Of a stretch of DNA of 17,107 nucleotides, positions 16,033 to 17,107 are shown piece by piece. The notes under the pieces were generated by a model, which saw only the letters and a program-made list of their open reading frames with translations, was not told where the DNA came from and searched no databases. Within the stretch, counting starts at the first letter, position 1. Each line of letters starts with the position of its first letter. The stretch is from Lactifluus volemus. Taxonomy: Eukaryota > Basidiomycota > Agaricomycetes > Russulales > Russulaceae. The translations under genes and the position numbers were made by a program. Location of the stretch: the NCBI GenBank assembly GCA_022376515.1, contig WTXI01000543.1, forward strand, positions 1 to 17,107, written 5' to 3'.

Positions 16033-17107
16033 ATGTCCTCTACCTCTTCCCCCGCTACTTCCCCTGTATCACCAACGACCCCACCTCTCTCACCACCCCC
16101 CGACTTCAGTGTCGACCTCGAAATCACTGAAGGAGGAACCCTTGAACCCATCCATCGCCAAAGAATGCCAGTAGCAGCTTTCAACGCTACAGACGAACCG
16201 AACGGCAATAGGTACATCATGATGGCTTACCAGGCCGCGATCATTGGGGCCACTCGAGAGTTCCATAGACTCCCCACTCGATCGGCGATGAGAATTACCG
16301 GACACCTCCCCTACCCATTACCTGACCATACCGTAGCTACCCACTTCCGGTGGGCAGTAGAACACGCGATGTCCATCCTACAGGGGCCAATATGTGGAAC
16401 CTCCCCAGGAAGCACTACAGCGATTCGGCCATTCTGACCCACGATATAGCGTCGGGTCAACAAGAACTCCTTCACCTCCCCCACTCATGCTTCGCCCCGA
16501 ACAGAAATCACCGAGCTAGTACTACGACACCTTGGTAGAACCATCGCACCAATGCCAGTAAGTCCGGCGCCGTCATATCACTCAGATTTTCCACCACCCC
16601 CGACCCCATCGTCGTACCACGTAACAACACCACCCGGGAACACCCCGGACCTCTCTCCTACATCCCCGACCCCGACGACCCTATTTCGTCCTCCGACGAA
16701 GCAGTGGATGCGCTCATCAATCACTCATGACTTCGAGATGGCCCTCGAAGAAGCTGAAAGAGAACAACGGGAGATGCTACGAACCCCTACACCTGATGGA
16801 CCCCAGCCGGGTGTTAAACCAGGAGTAGGATGGATGGGTCGTCAACCAGATCCTCCCTGATTGGAAATTACCCAACGTCCCGGACGGCAACGGAACATCC
16901 ACTGCCGCCTTTGTTCTCATCGACATGACGGATGATGACGGGCCATCGGTACTGGGAACTCAAGGGAAGAACTGTCCTACAAGTTGCAGACCACTTAGGG
17001 CCGCACGCGCACGATTCCCTCAACGCCCGTATACCCGCAAACAACGATTCTTGTTTGCGGAAGACGAAAAACACTCACCCTTAGTCGATGCGGCCCTAGA
17101 AGAACTT
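16033..17107 (+). pseudogene. Third ORF of the retrotransposon, N-terminal and middle part, frame-broken, runs off the window
   Basis: It starts at ATG 16033, 65 bp after pol. The first 25 residues are Ser/Thr/Pro-rich. A folded-looking part follows (HRQRMPVAAFNATDEPNG, MMAYQAAIIGATREFHRL). The first frame stops at 16437. A better continuation (MWNLPRKHYSDSAILTHD) lies in another frame from about 16387, as if one G of the run at 16384 were lost. It contains a TAG at 16534-16536 and acidic sequence (DPDDPISSSDEAVDAL). A helix-like stretch (FEMALEEAEREQREMLR) is in the first frame around 16730-16790. From about 16830 a third frame is open to the window end. I do not recognise the protein. By position its C-terminus should be the zinc-knuckle protein seen in copy 1 at 2-544. 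Exact frame changes are uncertain. Confidence 0.6.

Larger units (their letters stand above)
10500..17107 (+). mobile_element. Ty3-type chromodomain retrotransposon, copy 2 (5' 6.6 kb)
   Basis: The order is 5' LTR, primer site, gag, pol (protease, RT, RNase H, integrase, chromodomain) and the start of a third ORF. Integrase after RNase H defines the Ty3/gypsy order, and the C-terminal chromodomain places it among chromoviruses. The self-complementary primer site points to the Tf1/sushi-like type. The element runs off the right edge, so the third-ORF end, polypurine tract and 3' LTR are missing; copy 1 shows what they look like. Several stops and one-base frame breaks make this sequence non-coding as written. 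Confidence 0.95.

Overview
The window looks like a transposon island in a filamentous fungus, most likely a mushroom-forming basidiomycete (Agaricomycetes). I infer this from the gene structures, which have 46-61 bp introns with GT..AG ends and CTAAC/CTAAT-like branch sites. The element types also fit: a chromodomain Ty3 retrotransposon, a multi-exon hAT transposase, a casein-kinase-1-like kinase, a copia relic and small inverted-repeat elements. I see no intact host housekeeping gene.

Layout. (1) 1-1037 is the 3' end of one Ty3-type element: the C-terminus of an extra ORF with two CCHC zinc knuckles, a polypurine tract and a 482 bp LTR. (2) 1038-5326 is the 3' part of a hAT element cut by that LTR inside its BED zinc finger. 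It holds eight readable transposase exons with one in-frame TGA, then a CK1-like kinase pseudogene (four exons, one in-frame TGA), then a GC-rich subterminal block that ends like a hAT terminus. (3) 5464-6808 is a non-autonomous hAT-type element with a perfect 8 bp target duplication. It contains a minus-strand tRNA-like Pol III unit and pyrimidine-rich filler. (4) 6817-10499 is accessory DNA rich in GCTTAA/TTAAGC. It carries a solo LTR (minus strand, perfect 5 bp duplication, a cluster of bZIP-type sites), a TA-flanked MITE, a long TTTTTTC microsatellite, an 18 bp minisatellite and a short copia reverse-transcriptase fossil. (5) 10500-17107 is the 5' 6.6 kb of a second copy of the Ty3 family seen at the left edge: 5' LTR, self-priming type primer site, gag, pol (protease, RT, RNase H, integrase, chromodomain) and the start of the extra third ORF.

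How the Ty3 parts appear to work together. A TATA box in the LTR sits 34 bp upstream of an 11-mer that is exactly complementary to the sequence just after the LTR, as in Tf1/sushi self-priming. Gag and pol are joined by a -1 frame change at a GGGTTTT heptamer, followed after 5 nt by a 10 bp stem-loop that contains the gag stop. A third ORF follows pol behind a TATAAATA box. Its end is visible only in the left-hand copy, where it carries two zinc knuckles and runs up to the polypurine tract. As given, both coding elements are broken. Stops look like C-to-T changes, while the gag-pol indels are all single-base losses in or next to short G or A runs, so some could be assembly errors.
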